Below, piece by piece: positions 25,597 through 33,702 of a stretch of 64,000 nucleotides of DNA. Source of the stretch: Microbacterium oleivorans (lineage in GTDB: Bacteria; Actinomycetota; Actinomycetes; Actinomycetales; Microbacteriaceae); contig NZ_JAMBOV010000007.1 in NCBI RefSeq assembly GCF_023715745.1, positions 62,001 through 126,000 on the forward strand. The letters are read 5' to 3'. A program made the position numbers and the translations under genes. Below the pieces are notes generated by a model, which was given only the letters and a program-made list of their open reading frames with translations, ran no database searches and was not told the origin of the DNA. Within the stretch, counting starts at the first letter, position 1, and every line of letters starts with the position of its first letter.

Positions 25597-25685
25597 GAAT
25601 GACTCCTTCGTAAGTGGGGGATGCGGGGCTGAGGGTCGAGGAGACCGATCTCAGCCCCGCAAGAAGGCCCGCGGAGGGCGGATCC

Positions 25686-27008
25686 TTACCAGCCAGACAA
25701 GCCGAGCTGCTGCGCCTGCTTCTTCACGTCCTCGTCGTAGGCGGCGGCGCCGTCCTTCGCGGAGGAGATGCCGGAGCCGACGCTGATCGCGATGTTCTCG
25801 AGGTTGGGTCCCTTGACCGGCGAAAGGAACTCGAGAGCGGGAGCGCTCTTGCCGTCGGTCACGTAGGACTGGATCTCGGCCACCATCGGTGCCGCGTCAT
25901 CCGGAACGGAGCAGGAGCTGATGGAGAAGGGTCCGCCGGCGACGAAGTTGTCGTTCTGGATCGCGCACCCCTCGTCGGAGTTGATGAACGCGACGAACTC
26001 CTTCGCCGCCTCGAGCTTCGCGCCTTCGACGGTCCTGGGGATGTACACCGCACTTGGCTCCCACACGGTGAGGGTCGTGTCGGCCGCCTCATCAGCGGGC
26101 ATCGCGAAGAAGCCGATGTCGGCGACGGAGTCGGGGTTGCTCTGGGCGATGTTCGTCAGGACGGCGCTGGAGAGCATGGGGTACATGGCGGCCGCGCCGG
26201 TGGCGAGGGCTGCCGACCCGTCCGCGGCGGTCGCAGTGGCGAAGTCCTCGTTGAACAGGCCCTCGTCGAACGCCTGCTGCAGGTGGGTGAACCCCGCCAA
26301 CGCGGGCTCGTCGGCGAACTTCGCCTTGTTGGCCGTGAACTCCTCGGCCCAGTCCGGGTCCTGGGCGTACACGTTCCCGAGGTCGGCAAGCAGGAACAGC
26401 TGGGACGTCCAGCTGTCGCCGTAGGTCTGCTCGATCGGGGTGATCCCTGCCGCCTTGATCTTCTTCGCCGCATCAACGAGCGAGGACCAGTCGGTCGGAA
26501 CATCGATGCCGAGGTCGCCGAAGACCTTCTTGTTGTAGGCGATGCCGCCCGCCATCGAGGTGCCGAGGGGTGCGCCGTACGTACCGCCGTCCGTCGAGAC
26601 GACAGTGGCGAAGTTGTCGGTCACATTCGACACCCACGCCTGGTCGCTGAGGTCTGCGAGCGCCTGGTCGGGATTCAGCGCCTGGAAGAGCGAGCCGGTG
26701 TTGTAGAAGAACACATCATCCATCTCACCGGTGGAGAGCTGCGTCTTCACGAGGTTGTCTCCCTCGGTGCCACCGGGGCGTGTGTTGAGGGTGACGGTCA
26801 CATCAGGGTTCGCCTTCTCGAAGGCTGCGATGAGCGCGTTGCCGACGGCGATCGAGTCTTCGCCGTTGGTCGTGAGATACGAGATCTCGACCTTGCCGTC
26901 CGAGCCGGCACCTCCGGCGGAACCGGAGCAGCCCGCCAAGGCGATCGCGCCGAGGACGAATCCGGACACGACGATCGCGGTCCGCCGGGGGGTGATGGAT
27001 GAGGACAC
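25686..27008 (-). CDS. Sugar-binding lipoprotein of ABC transporter
   Basis: A 440-residue extracellular solute-binding protein of family 1. Residues 1-27 are a lipoprotein signal (VSGFVLGAIALAGC, lipobox L24-A-G-Cys27), so the mature protein is anchored outside the membrane. The two-lobed fold shows typical blocks (AFEKANPDVTVTLNTRPG, GGIAYNKKVFGDLGI, AKEFVAFINSDEGCAIQ). The start is GTG with a strong AAGGAGG ribosome site. It is first gene of the operon, downstream of the LacI operators, and delivers sugar to the two permeases. Confidence 0.92.
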   Translation of the reverse strand: MSSSITPRRTAIVVSGFVLGAIALAGCSGSAGGAGSDGKVEISYLTTNGEDSIAVGNALIAAFEKANPDVTVTLNTRPGGTEGDNLVKTQLSTGEMDDVFFYNTGSLFQALNPDQALADLSDQAWVSNVTDNFATVVSTDGGTYGAPLGTSMAGGIAYNKKVFGDLGIDVPTDWSSLVDAAKKIKAAGITPIEQTYGDSWTSQLFLLADLGNVYAQDPDWAEEFTANKAKFADEPALAGFTHLQQAFDEGLFNEDFATATAADGSAALATGAAAMYPMLSSAVLTNIAQSNPDSVADIGFFAMPADEAADTTLTVWEPSAVYIPRTVEGAKLEAAKEFVAFINSDEGCAIQNDNFVAGGPFSISSCSVPDDAAPMVAEIQSYVTDGKSAPALEFLSPVKGPNLENIAISVGSGISSAKDGAAAYDEDVKKQAQQLGLSGW

Positions 27009-27059
27009 TGCTTACCTCCTTGTAAGGGCTGGGTTCGGGATCGCCCAGATGGTGACGAC

Positions 27060-27147
27060 TGTAGATCGGTCTACGTTGTGTATAACGATCTACACGGTCG
27101 CGGAGACAGAATATGCGGATTGGCGCCCTGTCGTCAACCGATCTACA
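27060..27147. promoter_or_regulatory. Three CGATCTACA elements: LacI operators
   Basis: The 9-mer CGATCTACA occurs at 27086 and 27139, and inverted at 27060 (TGTAGATCG). The inverted copy is part of a GTAGA-TCGG-TCTAC palindrome (27061-27074). All lie between the divergent binding-protein and LacI genes, with an A/T-rich TGTATAAC between two of them that could hold -10 boxes. The sites probably mediate repression in both directions. Confidence 0.72.
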
Positions 27148-27176
27148 TTTGGTTCACGCCACCTCGAAGGAGCACC

Positions 27177-28220
27177 GTGACGGAAGCAACACCCGCCGAC
27201 GCGCGCGGGCCTCGGCCGTCGACCATCGGTGACGTCGCTGCCCTGGCCGGCGTCTCGCGAGCAGCGGTCTCGAAGGTCATCCGGAACGCCTACGGCGTCA
27301 GTGACGCGATGCGCGAACGCGTCACTGCGGCGATCGACGAGCTGGGCTACCGACCGCGCGTCGCCGCCCGAGCCATGCGCGGGTCCACCTCGACGATCGG
27401 CGTGCAGCTACCGCAGCTCGACAACGGCTTCTTCACGCGGATCCTCAACGGAGTCATGGGTGCGCTCCACGACTCGGACTATCACTTGATCATTGCCCCC
27501 ATGACGGATGCCGTCGGTGGTGTCGCTGCAATCGAGAGCCTCTACGATCGCCAGGTCGACGGCATCATCGCGGTTGCTCCGGCCGTCCCGCAGGAGTGGC
27601 TGGAGGGCGTCGGACGCCGCGTGCCACTCGTGCAGATCGGTCAACACGACGACCCCGACCACTACGACGTCGTGGTCGGGGACGACGACCTCGGGGCGCG
27701 ACTGGTGATGGAGCATCTGTTCTCACTGGGTCATGAGCGGATCGCCCACGTCACGAACGATGAACGCATCCTCGTCGAGGCCGCCACCGATCCTCATCCG
27801 CGCCGCTTGCGGGTGTATGAGTCGATGATGCGAGAGCGCGGGCTCGTCCCCGATGTGATCCGCGTCGCGCCGCCCGATGCGGACGCGTCTCGCGCACTGG
27901 ATGCTCTCCTCGATCGGGACGTCCGTCCCACGGCACTGTTCGCGGGCCACGACGCGCTCGCGCTATCCGCCCTCCGCGCCGCCGCCGAGAGGGCCCTCAC
28001 GAACGCTGAGTTCGCGATCGTGGGCTATGACGACATCCCGCTCGCCGAGCACCCACTTCTGAGCCTGAGTACCGTTGATCAGTCGGGCGAAGAGATGGGG
28101 GCGACGGCAGCACGGATGCTGATCGAGCGCATCCGCGGACGAGAGGTAGCCCTGAAGCAGGTCTTCACCCCACGGCTTCGCGTGCGAGCCAGCAGCGGCG
28201 CTGATCATCAGCATCGCTGA
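27177..28220 (+). CDS. LacI-family transcriptional regulator
   Basis: A 347-residue regulator. Residues 16-62 are the LacI helix-turn-helix with hinge helix (IGDVAALAGVSRAAVSKVI; ELGYRPRVAARAMRG). A periplasmic-binding-like core follows (GVQLPQLDNGFFTRILNGV, AIVGYDDIPLAEHPLLSLST). GTG 27177 has a GAAGGAG ribosome site. It probably represses the rhamnoside operon and itself at the CGATCTACA sites and is released by rhamnose or a rhamnoside; the ligand is inferred. A hairpin follows 6 nt after the stop. Confidence 0.92.
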   Translation: MTEATPADARGPRPSTIGDVAALAGVSRAAVSKVIRNAYGVSDAMRERVTAAIDELGYRPRVAARAMRGSTSTIGVQLPQLDNGFFTRILNGVMGALHDSDYHLIIAPMTDAVGGVAAIESLYDRQVDGIIAVAPAVPQEWLEGVGRRVPLVQIGQHDDPDHYDVVVGDDDLGARLVMEHLFSLGHERIAHVTNDERILVEAATDPHPRRLRVYESMMRERGLVPDVIRVAPPDADASRALDALLDRDVRPTALFAGHDALALSALRAAAERALTNAEFAIVGYDDIPLAEHPLLSLSTVDQSGEEMGATAARMLIERIRGREVALKQVFTPRLRVRASSGADHQHR

Positions 28221-28225
28221 TCCGC

Positions 28226-28244
28226 GCGAGAGCGGATCTCTCGC
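28226..28244 (+). terminator. Hairpin after LacI gene
   Basis: A perfect 7-bp stem, GCGAGAG/CTCTCGC with loop CGGAT, starts 6 nt after the stop codon and is followed by TCCCCC. The rest of the gap to 28408 shows no gene. Confidence 0.65.
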
Positions 28245-28408
28245 TCCCCCGCCGCCGCGATGCTCGAGGCGCTTCGCAGCTTTCCACATCCCGCAGTGAC
28301 TGCAGAACTCGGGTGGTGCCGGCGGCGGGACCCTTGCCGACCGCATTGATCACGGTCGCGCAGACCTACCGTGCCGTCACCATCCCGGACAAGTCCTCCG
28401 CGTCAAGC

Positions 28409-29707
28409 TCACCTGCCGAGGACGGCCCACCCGCGCGGAGACAGCGAGAGAGTCGCGCCATGCAGTGCGGCGCCCTCCCCGGCGAGCACCGCGGACGCAT
28501 CCGCCGCCGGGAGGATCACGTCCTCGTCGGTGATGTTCAACGCGGTCACGATCGCCTCCGCCGATGTGGCGGTTCTCAGCACGATCGTGCCGTTCGCCAT
28601 GTGGACGGTATCGGTGTGCGCGCGGGTGAGCCATGGATGGCGCCGCCGGAGTGCGATGAGCCGTTGTGTGAGAGACAGCATCCGCTCCGCAGCCGGATCG
28701 AGCTGCTCGCGTGGCGTCGGCGCCTCGGGCATCTCGGGTCGCACGGCGTCGTCACCGCCCAGTCGCGCCTCCTTGATCCCCGTCGCGCCGTACTCGTCTC
28801 CTGCGTAGACAGCCGGCGTGCCCGCGACGGTGAAGAGCACCGCGAGAGCGTGGGGCACAAAATCGGGCCCCACGGCTGAGGCGATGCGGGTGACGTCGTG
28901 GTTACCGACGAAGGTGTACGGCACGAAACCGGCGAGAAGGTCGTTGTTCCGGCCTATCGCGTGCTGCAGTTCGAAGAGGTTGTCGTCCGCGATGCCGTGC
29001 CAGATGCCCTGCCACAACTCGTACTGCGTCACCGTATCCATCGTCGACTCGGTCACGATGTGCGCATAGTCGCCGTGGATGACCTCGCCGAGGAACCAGG
29101 CATGCGGATGCCGCTCACGGACGGCAGGAAGCACCCGCGCCCAGAACGCCCTCGGCACGCTGTAGGCGGCGTCCAAGCGCCAGCCATCGATGCCGCGCTC
29201 GAGCCAGTGATCCATCACGTCGACGACGAGGGCGACGACCGCGTCGGACGAGTGGTCCAGCGTGACGAGGGCCTCGTGCCCCTCGAAGACTTCCACCGAA
29301 CCGTTCGCGCCGACACGGAACAGGTCAGACGAGCCGGTCGTGAGCGCTTCGTGGAACGCAGGGTGCTCACGGCCGACGTGGTTGAAGACACCGTCGAGCA
29401 CCACGCGGATGCCGCGCTCGTGTGCCGCGGCGAGAAGCCGATCGACGTCGGCGTCGTCACCCAGCCGCGGGTCGATGCGGAAGTAGTCGATGGTGTCGTA
29501 TCCGTGGGTGCTGCTGGCGAAGATGGGCCCGAGGACGACTCCATTGAGCCCGAGCTCCACGACGTGGTCGAGCCATGCCTCGATGCGGGTGAGGCGATGC
29601 GTCGTCGCCTGCCCGCCCCTGCGCTCGCGGATCGGTGCGCCCGTGAACCCCAGCGGATACACGTGCCACCACATCGCCGAGTCAGCCCATTCCCGTTCGC
29701 GGTGCAT
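28409..29707 (-). CDS. Glycoside hydrolase family 13 (alpha-amylase superfamily)
   Basis: A 432-residue TIM-barrel enzyme. The conserved regions are present: VVLDGVFNH (101-110), the nucleophile Asp179 in GWRLDAAYS, the acid/base Glu208 in FLGEVIHGDY and the transition-state Asp271 in FVGNHDVTR. No signal peptide or starch-binding domain is seen, so it acts on intracellular alpha-glucosides or maltodextrins. It is short for an amylase. The ATG lies 6 nt after TACGGT. It faces the LacI gene tail to tail and may or may not belong to the rhamnoside module. Confidence 0.88.
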   Translation of the reverse strand: MHREREWADSAMWWHVYPLGFTGAPIRERRGGQATTHRLTRIEAWLDHVVELGLNGVVLGPIFASSTHGYDTIDYFRIDPRLGDDADVDRLLAAAHERGIRVVLDGVFNHVGREHPAFHEALTTGSSDLFRVGANGSVEVFEGHEALVTLDHSSDAVVALVVDVMDHWLERGIDGWRLDAAYSVPRAFWARVLPAVRERHPHAWFLGEVIHGDYAHIVTESTMDTVTQYELWQGIWHGIADDNLFELQHAIGRNNDLLAGFVPYTFVGNHDVTRIASAVGPDFVPHALAVLFTVAGTPAVYAGDEYGATGIKEARLGGDDAVRPEMPEAPTPREQLDPAAERMLSLTQRLIALRRRHPWLTRAHTDTVHMANGTIVLRTATSAEAIVTALNITDEDVILPAADASAVLAGEGAALHGATLSLSPRGWAVLGR

Positions 29708-29713
29708 ACATCG

Positions 29714-29719
29714 ACCGTA
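29714..29719 (-). promoter_or_regulatory. -10 hexamer TACGGT for GH13 gene
   Basis: TACGGT on the minus strand ends 6 nt before ATG 29707; no ribosome site is visible. Confidence 0.5.
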
Positions 29720-29785
29720 CGCAGAGCCCGGGATCCTGCGTGTGCCCTACCTCCCCGAGCTCCTCTCTGCTATCCGTCGGTCCGA

Positions 29786-29827
29786 CGCACGGAACGGACC
29801 GTCGCGAGGGGCGGTCCGTTCCGTGCG
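29786..29827 (-). terminator. 16-bp perfect hairpin terminator
   Basis: Arms 29786-29801 and 29812-29827 are perfectly complementary over 16 bp with a 10-nt loop. It begins 9 nt past the stop codon of the small minus-strand gene and is the longest perfect stem found in the window. It also shields the GH13 promoter from read-through. Confidence 0.8.
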
Positions 29828-29835
29828 CGGAGCGG

Positions 29836-30006
29836 TCAGGGCTCGGCCGGCCACGCGGCCGTCCACGACCAGACGAGGAAGCTGGTGGCCGCCACCGCCC
29901 ATCCGATCAGCGGAGCGAGCTCAGGCGCTCCCGCGGCGAGGGGAATGACGGACATCGCCGCTCCCGCACCAGCTGACGCAGCGGCCTTGACAGCGATGTG
30001 TGACAT
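29836..30006 (-). CDS. Small hydrophobic protein (56 residues)
   Basis: A short reading frame with good support: a GAGGAG ribosome site 7 nt before the ATG, and a strong terminator 9 nt after the stop. The product begins MSHIAVKAAASAGAGAAM, has one or two hydrophobic segments (MSVIPLAAGAPELAPL; IGWAVAATSFLVWSW) and ends AAWPAEP. The Gly-Trp segment faintly resembles the N-terminus of longer DUF1345 membrane proteins, so it could be a truncated relative. It lies just downstream of the sulfur locus on the same strand. Function unknown. Confidence 0.6.
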   Translation of the reverse strand: MSHIAVKAAASAGAGAAMSVIPLAAGAPELAPLIGWAVAATSFLVWSWTAAWPAEP

Positions 30007-30131
30007 GAGCGCTCCTCAGCAGTTCCGAACACGACAGGCTCGGACCCTGACAGCGGCGTGAGAGGCGTGCGGAGCCCCTTGACGGCGAGAGGTTTCGCGT
30101 CTCCGTCCCGGTCAGACCACGGCTTCCGCGG

Positions 30132-30986
30132 TCACGCCGCCACGATGACGTCGGCGGGGGTTCGCCCGATGGCGATCGGACGCCCCGGTGACCTGCTCCA
30201 CTGGCTCCACCCGCCGGGATAGAGCTGCGGCCGATAGCCCGCCGACTCGAACGCGAGCGCCGAATGGGCAGAAGCGATCCCGTTGTTGCAGTAGACGGTG
30301 ACGGGGACACCCGGCTCCAGACCGTGGGACCTCAGGGTCTCACGGATGCGGTCCGGTGGCAGGAGGCGCCCGCGCGAGTCGATGTGGGTCACTGTGGGGA
30401 TGTTGATGGCACCCGGAATGTGACCGGCGTCGGCCTCGAGGCCGCTGACCTGACCTCGATACTGCTGCGGCGCGCGGACGTCGACGAGCGATCCCGGCCG
30501 GTCGGCGCTCGCGACCTCGTCGATCGAGACGGTGTGGAGGTGCGACGCACCCAGGCTCACACCCCCCGGAGCCGAGCTGTGATCACCGCGTGCGAGGCGA
30601 TTCCCCGAGTACAGCCATGCCGGAAAACCGCCGTCGAGGAGCCGGACGAGCACTCCGTGACCTCGGAGAAGCCACCACGCACGCGCGGCTGCCACTCCGT
30701 CGTTGTCGTCGTAGACGACCACGCGGTCACCGTCGTTGAGACCCCAGCGACGTGCCGTCTGCTCGAGCTGCGCGGTGTCCGGCAGCGGGTAGCGGCCCTC
30801 CTCCGGGTGTCCGAGTCGGGAGAGCTCGCGCTCGAGATCCACGTACACGGCGCCAGGGATGTGGCTGCTCAAGTACGCCGGACGACCCTCGGGCTCGTTC
30901 AGACGCCACCGCACGTCCAGCAGACGCAGGGGCGCACCGGAGGCCAGCTCGGTGGCGAGTTCCTCAGCAGTGACCAGGTGAGACAT
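30132..30986 (-). CDS. Thiosulfate/3-mercaptopyruvate sulfurtransferase (tandem rhodanese)
   Basis: A 284-residue protein with two rhodanese domains. The N-terminal domain (LRLLDVRWRLNEPEGR; SHIPGAVYVDLERELS) is inactive; the C-terminal domain has the catalytic Cys233 in VYCNNGIASAHSALA. It moves sulfane sulfur from thiosulfate or mercaptopyruvate to cyanide or thiols. The active loop CNNGIA is not the classical CRKGVT or CGSGVT, so substrate choice is open. The ATG directly abuts a GGGAGG run, an odd ribosome-site spacing. It is downstream of the sulfur-oxidation genes and fits a role in handling released sulfur. Confidence 0.85.
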   Translation of the reverse strand: MSHLVTAEELATELASGAPLRLLDVRWRLNEPEGRPAYLSSHIPGAVYVDLERELSRLGHPEEGRYPLPDTAQLEQTARRWGLNDGDRVVVYDDNDGVAAARAWWLLRGHGVLVRLLDGGFPAWLYSGNRLARGDHSSAPGGVSLGASHLHTVSIDEVASADRPGSLVDVRAPQQYRGQVSGLEADAGHIPGAINIPTVTHIDSRGRLLPPDRIRETLRSHGLEPGVPVTVYCNNGIASAHSALAFESAGYRPQLYPGGWSQWSRSPGRPIAIGRTPADVIVAA

Positions 30987-31023
30987 CCTCCCATCGTCCA
31001 GGCGTCGCGCTGACCCGGAACGG

Positions 31024-31068
31024 GCGTGTGAAACACGAGGTAGAGGTTCGTCACATTCATTCACACGC
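31024..31068. promoter_or_regulatory. Inverted repeat upstream of the sulfurtransferase
   Basis: GCGTGTGAA (31024-31032) and TTCACACGC (31060-31068) form a perfect 9-bp inverted repeat separated by 27 bp, within the 111-bp gap before the rhodanese gene. It may be an operator or part of a promoter. The A/T-rich spacer argues against a terminator. Confidence 0.4.
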
Positions 31069-31097
31069 GCGGCCGACCGAGGTCTTCGCGCGCTTTC

Positions 31098-32486
31098 TCA
31101 GCCGAAGAGAGGCGGCACCGGGACGGTCAAGTTCGCCCCACCGCGATAGCGCGTGGCGATGTGATTCTCGGGCAGCCGTGGTCCCCGACCGAACAGCCGC
31201 TCCCGCAGCGTCGGTCCGCCCTCGAGCAACCGCCCCCGCGCGCGCAGCTCGGGGACGACGAGCTCGGCGAAGTCGCGAGCCGTGTCGAAGGAGTGGTACT
31301 GGCGCAGGTTGATCCCGTCGATGCCGTCCTCGTCCAGCCACCGTTCGATCTCGTCGGCGACCACGCGCGGCGTCCCGGCGACGAAGAATCGGCCTTCCCG
31401 TCCACCGGCGATCCCGTCGATGAGCTGACCGATCGTGGTGTCGGGGGCGGCGGTCGGTACCGCCTTCTCGGGGATCCCGGCCTGCGCGAGGGCGTCACGA
31501 ACGAGGGTCTCCCTGGGGAACACCGTCGGATCGAAGGGGAATCCGGAGTGGGCGAGGATGCCGTCGAGGCTGCTCTGCTCGCGATAGGTGCGCCACTTGT
31601 CCGACGCCTCCTCCTCCGTGCGTCCCACGACGACACCCGCCTGAACGATGAACTTGAGGTCGTCCGCCGTGCGCCCGTGACGCGCGGCGGCATCCGTCAT
31701 CCGCTCGGCGTTCTGGACGAAGTCCGCGGTCGTCCTTCCCCCGGTGAAGACCAGCTCAGCGTGACGACCGGCGAATGCGATCCCGGCCGGTGACCCCGTG
31801 GCCTGGTAGAGGACGGGGGTGCGCTGCGGGGAAGGCTGACTGAGGTGGGGACCGGCGACACGGAAGTTTTCGCCGACATGGTCGATGTAGCGGACCTTCG
31901 AGGGATCGGTGTATGTCTTCCCCGCCGCGTCGGCGATGACCGCGCCGTCATCCCACGAGCCCTCCCAGAGCTTGTACACGACGTCGAGGAACTCGTCGGC
32001 GATGGCGTAGCGACGGTCGTGCGGGATCTCCTCGGCGAGGCCGAAGTTGCGCGCCGCGTTCGGGAGGTAGGACGTGACGATGTTCCACCCGACGCGCCCG
32101 TGGGTGAGGTGATCGAGGGTCGACATGCGACGCGCGAAGGCGAACGGCGGCTCGTAGCTCGTCGAGAACGTGACTCCGAAGCCGAGCCGCTCGGTGACCG
32201 CGGCCATGGCGGGGATGACGAGGAGCGGGTCGTTCGACGGGATCTGCAGCCCTTCGCGGATGGCCGTCTCCGGGCCACCGCGGAAGACGTCGTACGCACC
32301 GACGACGTCAGCCAGGAAGATGCCGTCGAACCCGCCGTGCTCGAGGATCTGGGCCAGCTCGAGCCAGTAGGAGATGTCGTTGAAACGGTGCCGGTTGTTG
32401 CCCGGCAAGGTCCACAGTCCATGGGTGATGTGGCTCACCGTGTTCATCTCGAACAGATTCAGGATGAGCTTCTTGGGCTCGGTCAT
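31098..32486 (-). CDS. Flavin-dependent monooxygenase, NtaA/SnaA/DszA type
   Basis: A 462-residue luciferase-like monooxygenase of the NtaA/SnaA/DszA/SoxA family. Characteristic parts are the N-terminal LILNLFEMNTVSHITHGLW, DGIFLADVVGAYDVF, GRVGWNIVTSYLPNAARNFG and VLYQATGSPAGIAFAGRHAE. Such enzymes use reduced FMN and oxygen to cleave C-S or C-N bonds, as DszA does with sulfones. The ATG follows a GAAAGG site. Linked MetNIQ and DszC-like genes point to organosulfur breakdown. No flavin reductase is in this window, so reduced FMN must come from elsewhere. Confidence 0.88.
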   Translation of the reverse strand: MTEPKKLILNLFEMNTVSHITHGLWTLPGNNRHRFNDISYWLELAQILEHGGFDGIFLADVVGAYDVFRGGPETAIREGLQIPSNDPLLVIPAMAAVTERLGFGVTFSTSYEPPFAFARRMSTLDHLTHGRVGWNIVTSYLPNAARNFGLAEEIPHDRRYAIADEFLDVVYKLWEGSWDDGAVIADAAGKTYTDPSKVRYIDHVGENFRVAGPHLSQPSPQRTPVLYQATGSPAGIAFAGRHAELVFTGGRTTADFVQNAERMTDAAARHGRTADDLKFIVQAGVVVGRTEEEASDKWRTYREQSSLDGILAHSGFPFDPTVFPRETLVRDALAQAGIPEKAVPTAAPDTTIGQLIDGIAGGREGRFFVAGTPRVVADEIERWLDEDGIDGINLRQYHSFDTARDFAELVVPELRARGRLLEGGPTLRERLFGRGPRLPENHIATRYRGGANLTVPVPPLFG

Positions 32487-32508
32487 TCTGTGCCTTTCCG
32501 GGTCTTCG

Positions 32509-33702
32509 TCACGCCTCACCTGTGCTCCACCATCCCGGGACGGGAACGTCGTTGAGGAGCAGATCGCCGAGGGCTCGGGCTTTGAAGGGCGCGGGATTGT
32601 GGGACGCGATCGTTCGGGCATTACGCCAGTGCCTGTCGAGGGCGAGCCGCGTGTCGACCGCGCTCGCGCCACCCACCTCGAAGAGGAGGGTGGCGGCTTC
32701 GAGGACCGACGGAAGGACGACGAGCTGTGCACGAGTGGTGGATGCCTCCACAGGCTCGATGATCGCACGGAGCGGCTCCCCCGAGACCCCGCTCCGCTGC
32801 GCCGTCGTCGACTCGTCCAGGCCCGCGGCGGCGGCGGCGAGCGCCGAGTCGGCGGCGAATGCGAGAGCGGACAGTCTGCCGACGGTTTCCTGCACGATCG
32901 GGTCTTCGCGGGCCGTGGCCGCCGAGCCGTGGCTGAAGGTCCGGGTGCGGGTCTGCACGAACTGGACGGCGTCGTCGACGATCGCCCGACCGATGCCCGC
33001 GACCGTCGCGAGCAGGACCAGTTGCACGAAGGCTCCGCCGTGTGACGGTCCGCCCGGGAGTCGGCGCGAGACGGCATCCTCCGTCACCGTGACAGCACGG
33101 AAGACCGTCGTACCGCTGCCGGTCATGCGCTGACCGAAGCCTGTCCAATCGTCGATGACCTCGACGCCCGCGGCGTTCGTGGGGACCAGAGCCGACACGA
33201 GAGCCCCGTCGTCATCTTGGGCGGCGACGGAGACGAGGTCCGCGAACAGGGTGCCGGTGCTGTAGTACTTCGTGCCGTCCAGCACGAGTCCGTCCGGCGA
33301 GTCGCTGAGCGTCGTGGCCAGAGTCCCCACCTTCGCGGCCGACCGTTCATGACTGGCGTTGCCGACGATCGCGCCCGACGAGATCAGTTCGAGGCGGCGG
33401 GTGCGCTGCGGTGACGGCGCCGCGAGGACGGTGCGATCGACGAAGGAGAAGTGCGAACGGAACAGCTGCGCGAGGTTCGGGTCCCGACGGGCGAGCTCGG
33501 CGAGGAGCTCGAAGAGAACGGACGGCGGCTCACCTCCACCGCCGTACTCCTCGGGAAGCGTCACTTTCGTGAAGCCGGCCTCGCGCAGCGCTGACACCTC
33601 GGCGTGCGGAAGCCGCCGGTCGCGTTCGCGGGTGACGGCCTCCCGGCCCACCTCGTCGAAGACGGCGCTGAACCTCCGGACGGCATCGCTGGTGCGACTC
33701 AT
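32509..33702 (-). CDS. Acyl-CoA dehydrogenase-like flavoprotein (DszC/SfnB type), copy 1
   Basis: A 397-residue protein with the acyl-CoA dehydrogenase fold: N-terminal helices (LREAGFTKVTLPEEYGGGG), middle beta domain (VLDGTKYYSTGTLFADLVSVAA; DDWTGFGQRMTGSGTT) and C-terminal helical bundle. The DRHWRNARTIASHNP motif near the end is typical of DszC, SfnB and other flavin monooxygenases of this fold rather than true dehydrogenases. It probably S-oxidises an organosulfur compound. The start overlaps the aldo/keto reductase stop by 4 bp (ATGA). A second copy is two genes upstream. Confidence 0.85.
   Translation of the reverse strand: MSRTSDAVRRFSAVFDEVGREAVTRERDRRLPHAEVSALREAGFTKVTLPEEYGGGGEPPSVLFELLAELARRDPNLAQLFRSHFSFVDRTVLAAPSPQRTRRLELISSGAIVGNASHERSAAKVGTLATTLSDSPDGLVLDGTKYYSTGTLFADLVSVAAQDDDGALVSALVPTNAAGVEVIDDWTGFGQRMTGSGTTVFRAVTVTEDAVSRRLPGGPSHGGAFVQLVLLATVAGIGRAIVDDAVQFVQTRTRTFSHGSAATAREDPIVQETVGRLSALAFAADSALAAAAAGLDESTTAQRSGVSGEPLRAIIEPVEASTTRAQLVVLPSVLEAATLLFEVGGASAVDTRLALDRHWRNARTIASHNPAPFKARALGDLLLNDVPVPGWWSTGEA

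Noticed and set aside
20956..30131. Integrated element with attL/attR at the tRNA
   Set aside because: No integrase, excisionase or transfer gene and no second copy of the tRNA 3' end was seen by eye; only an acquired catabolic module is supported.
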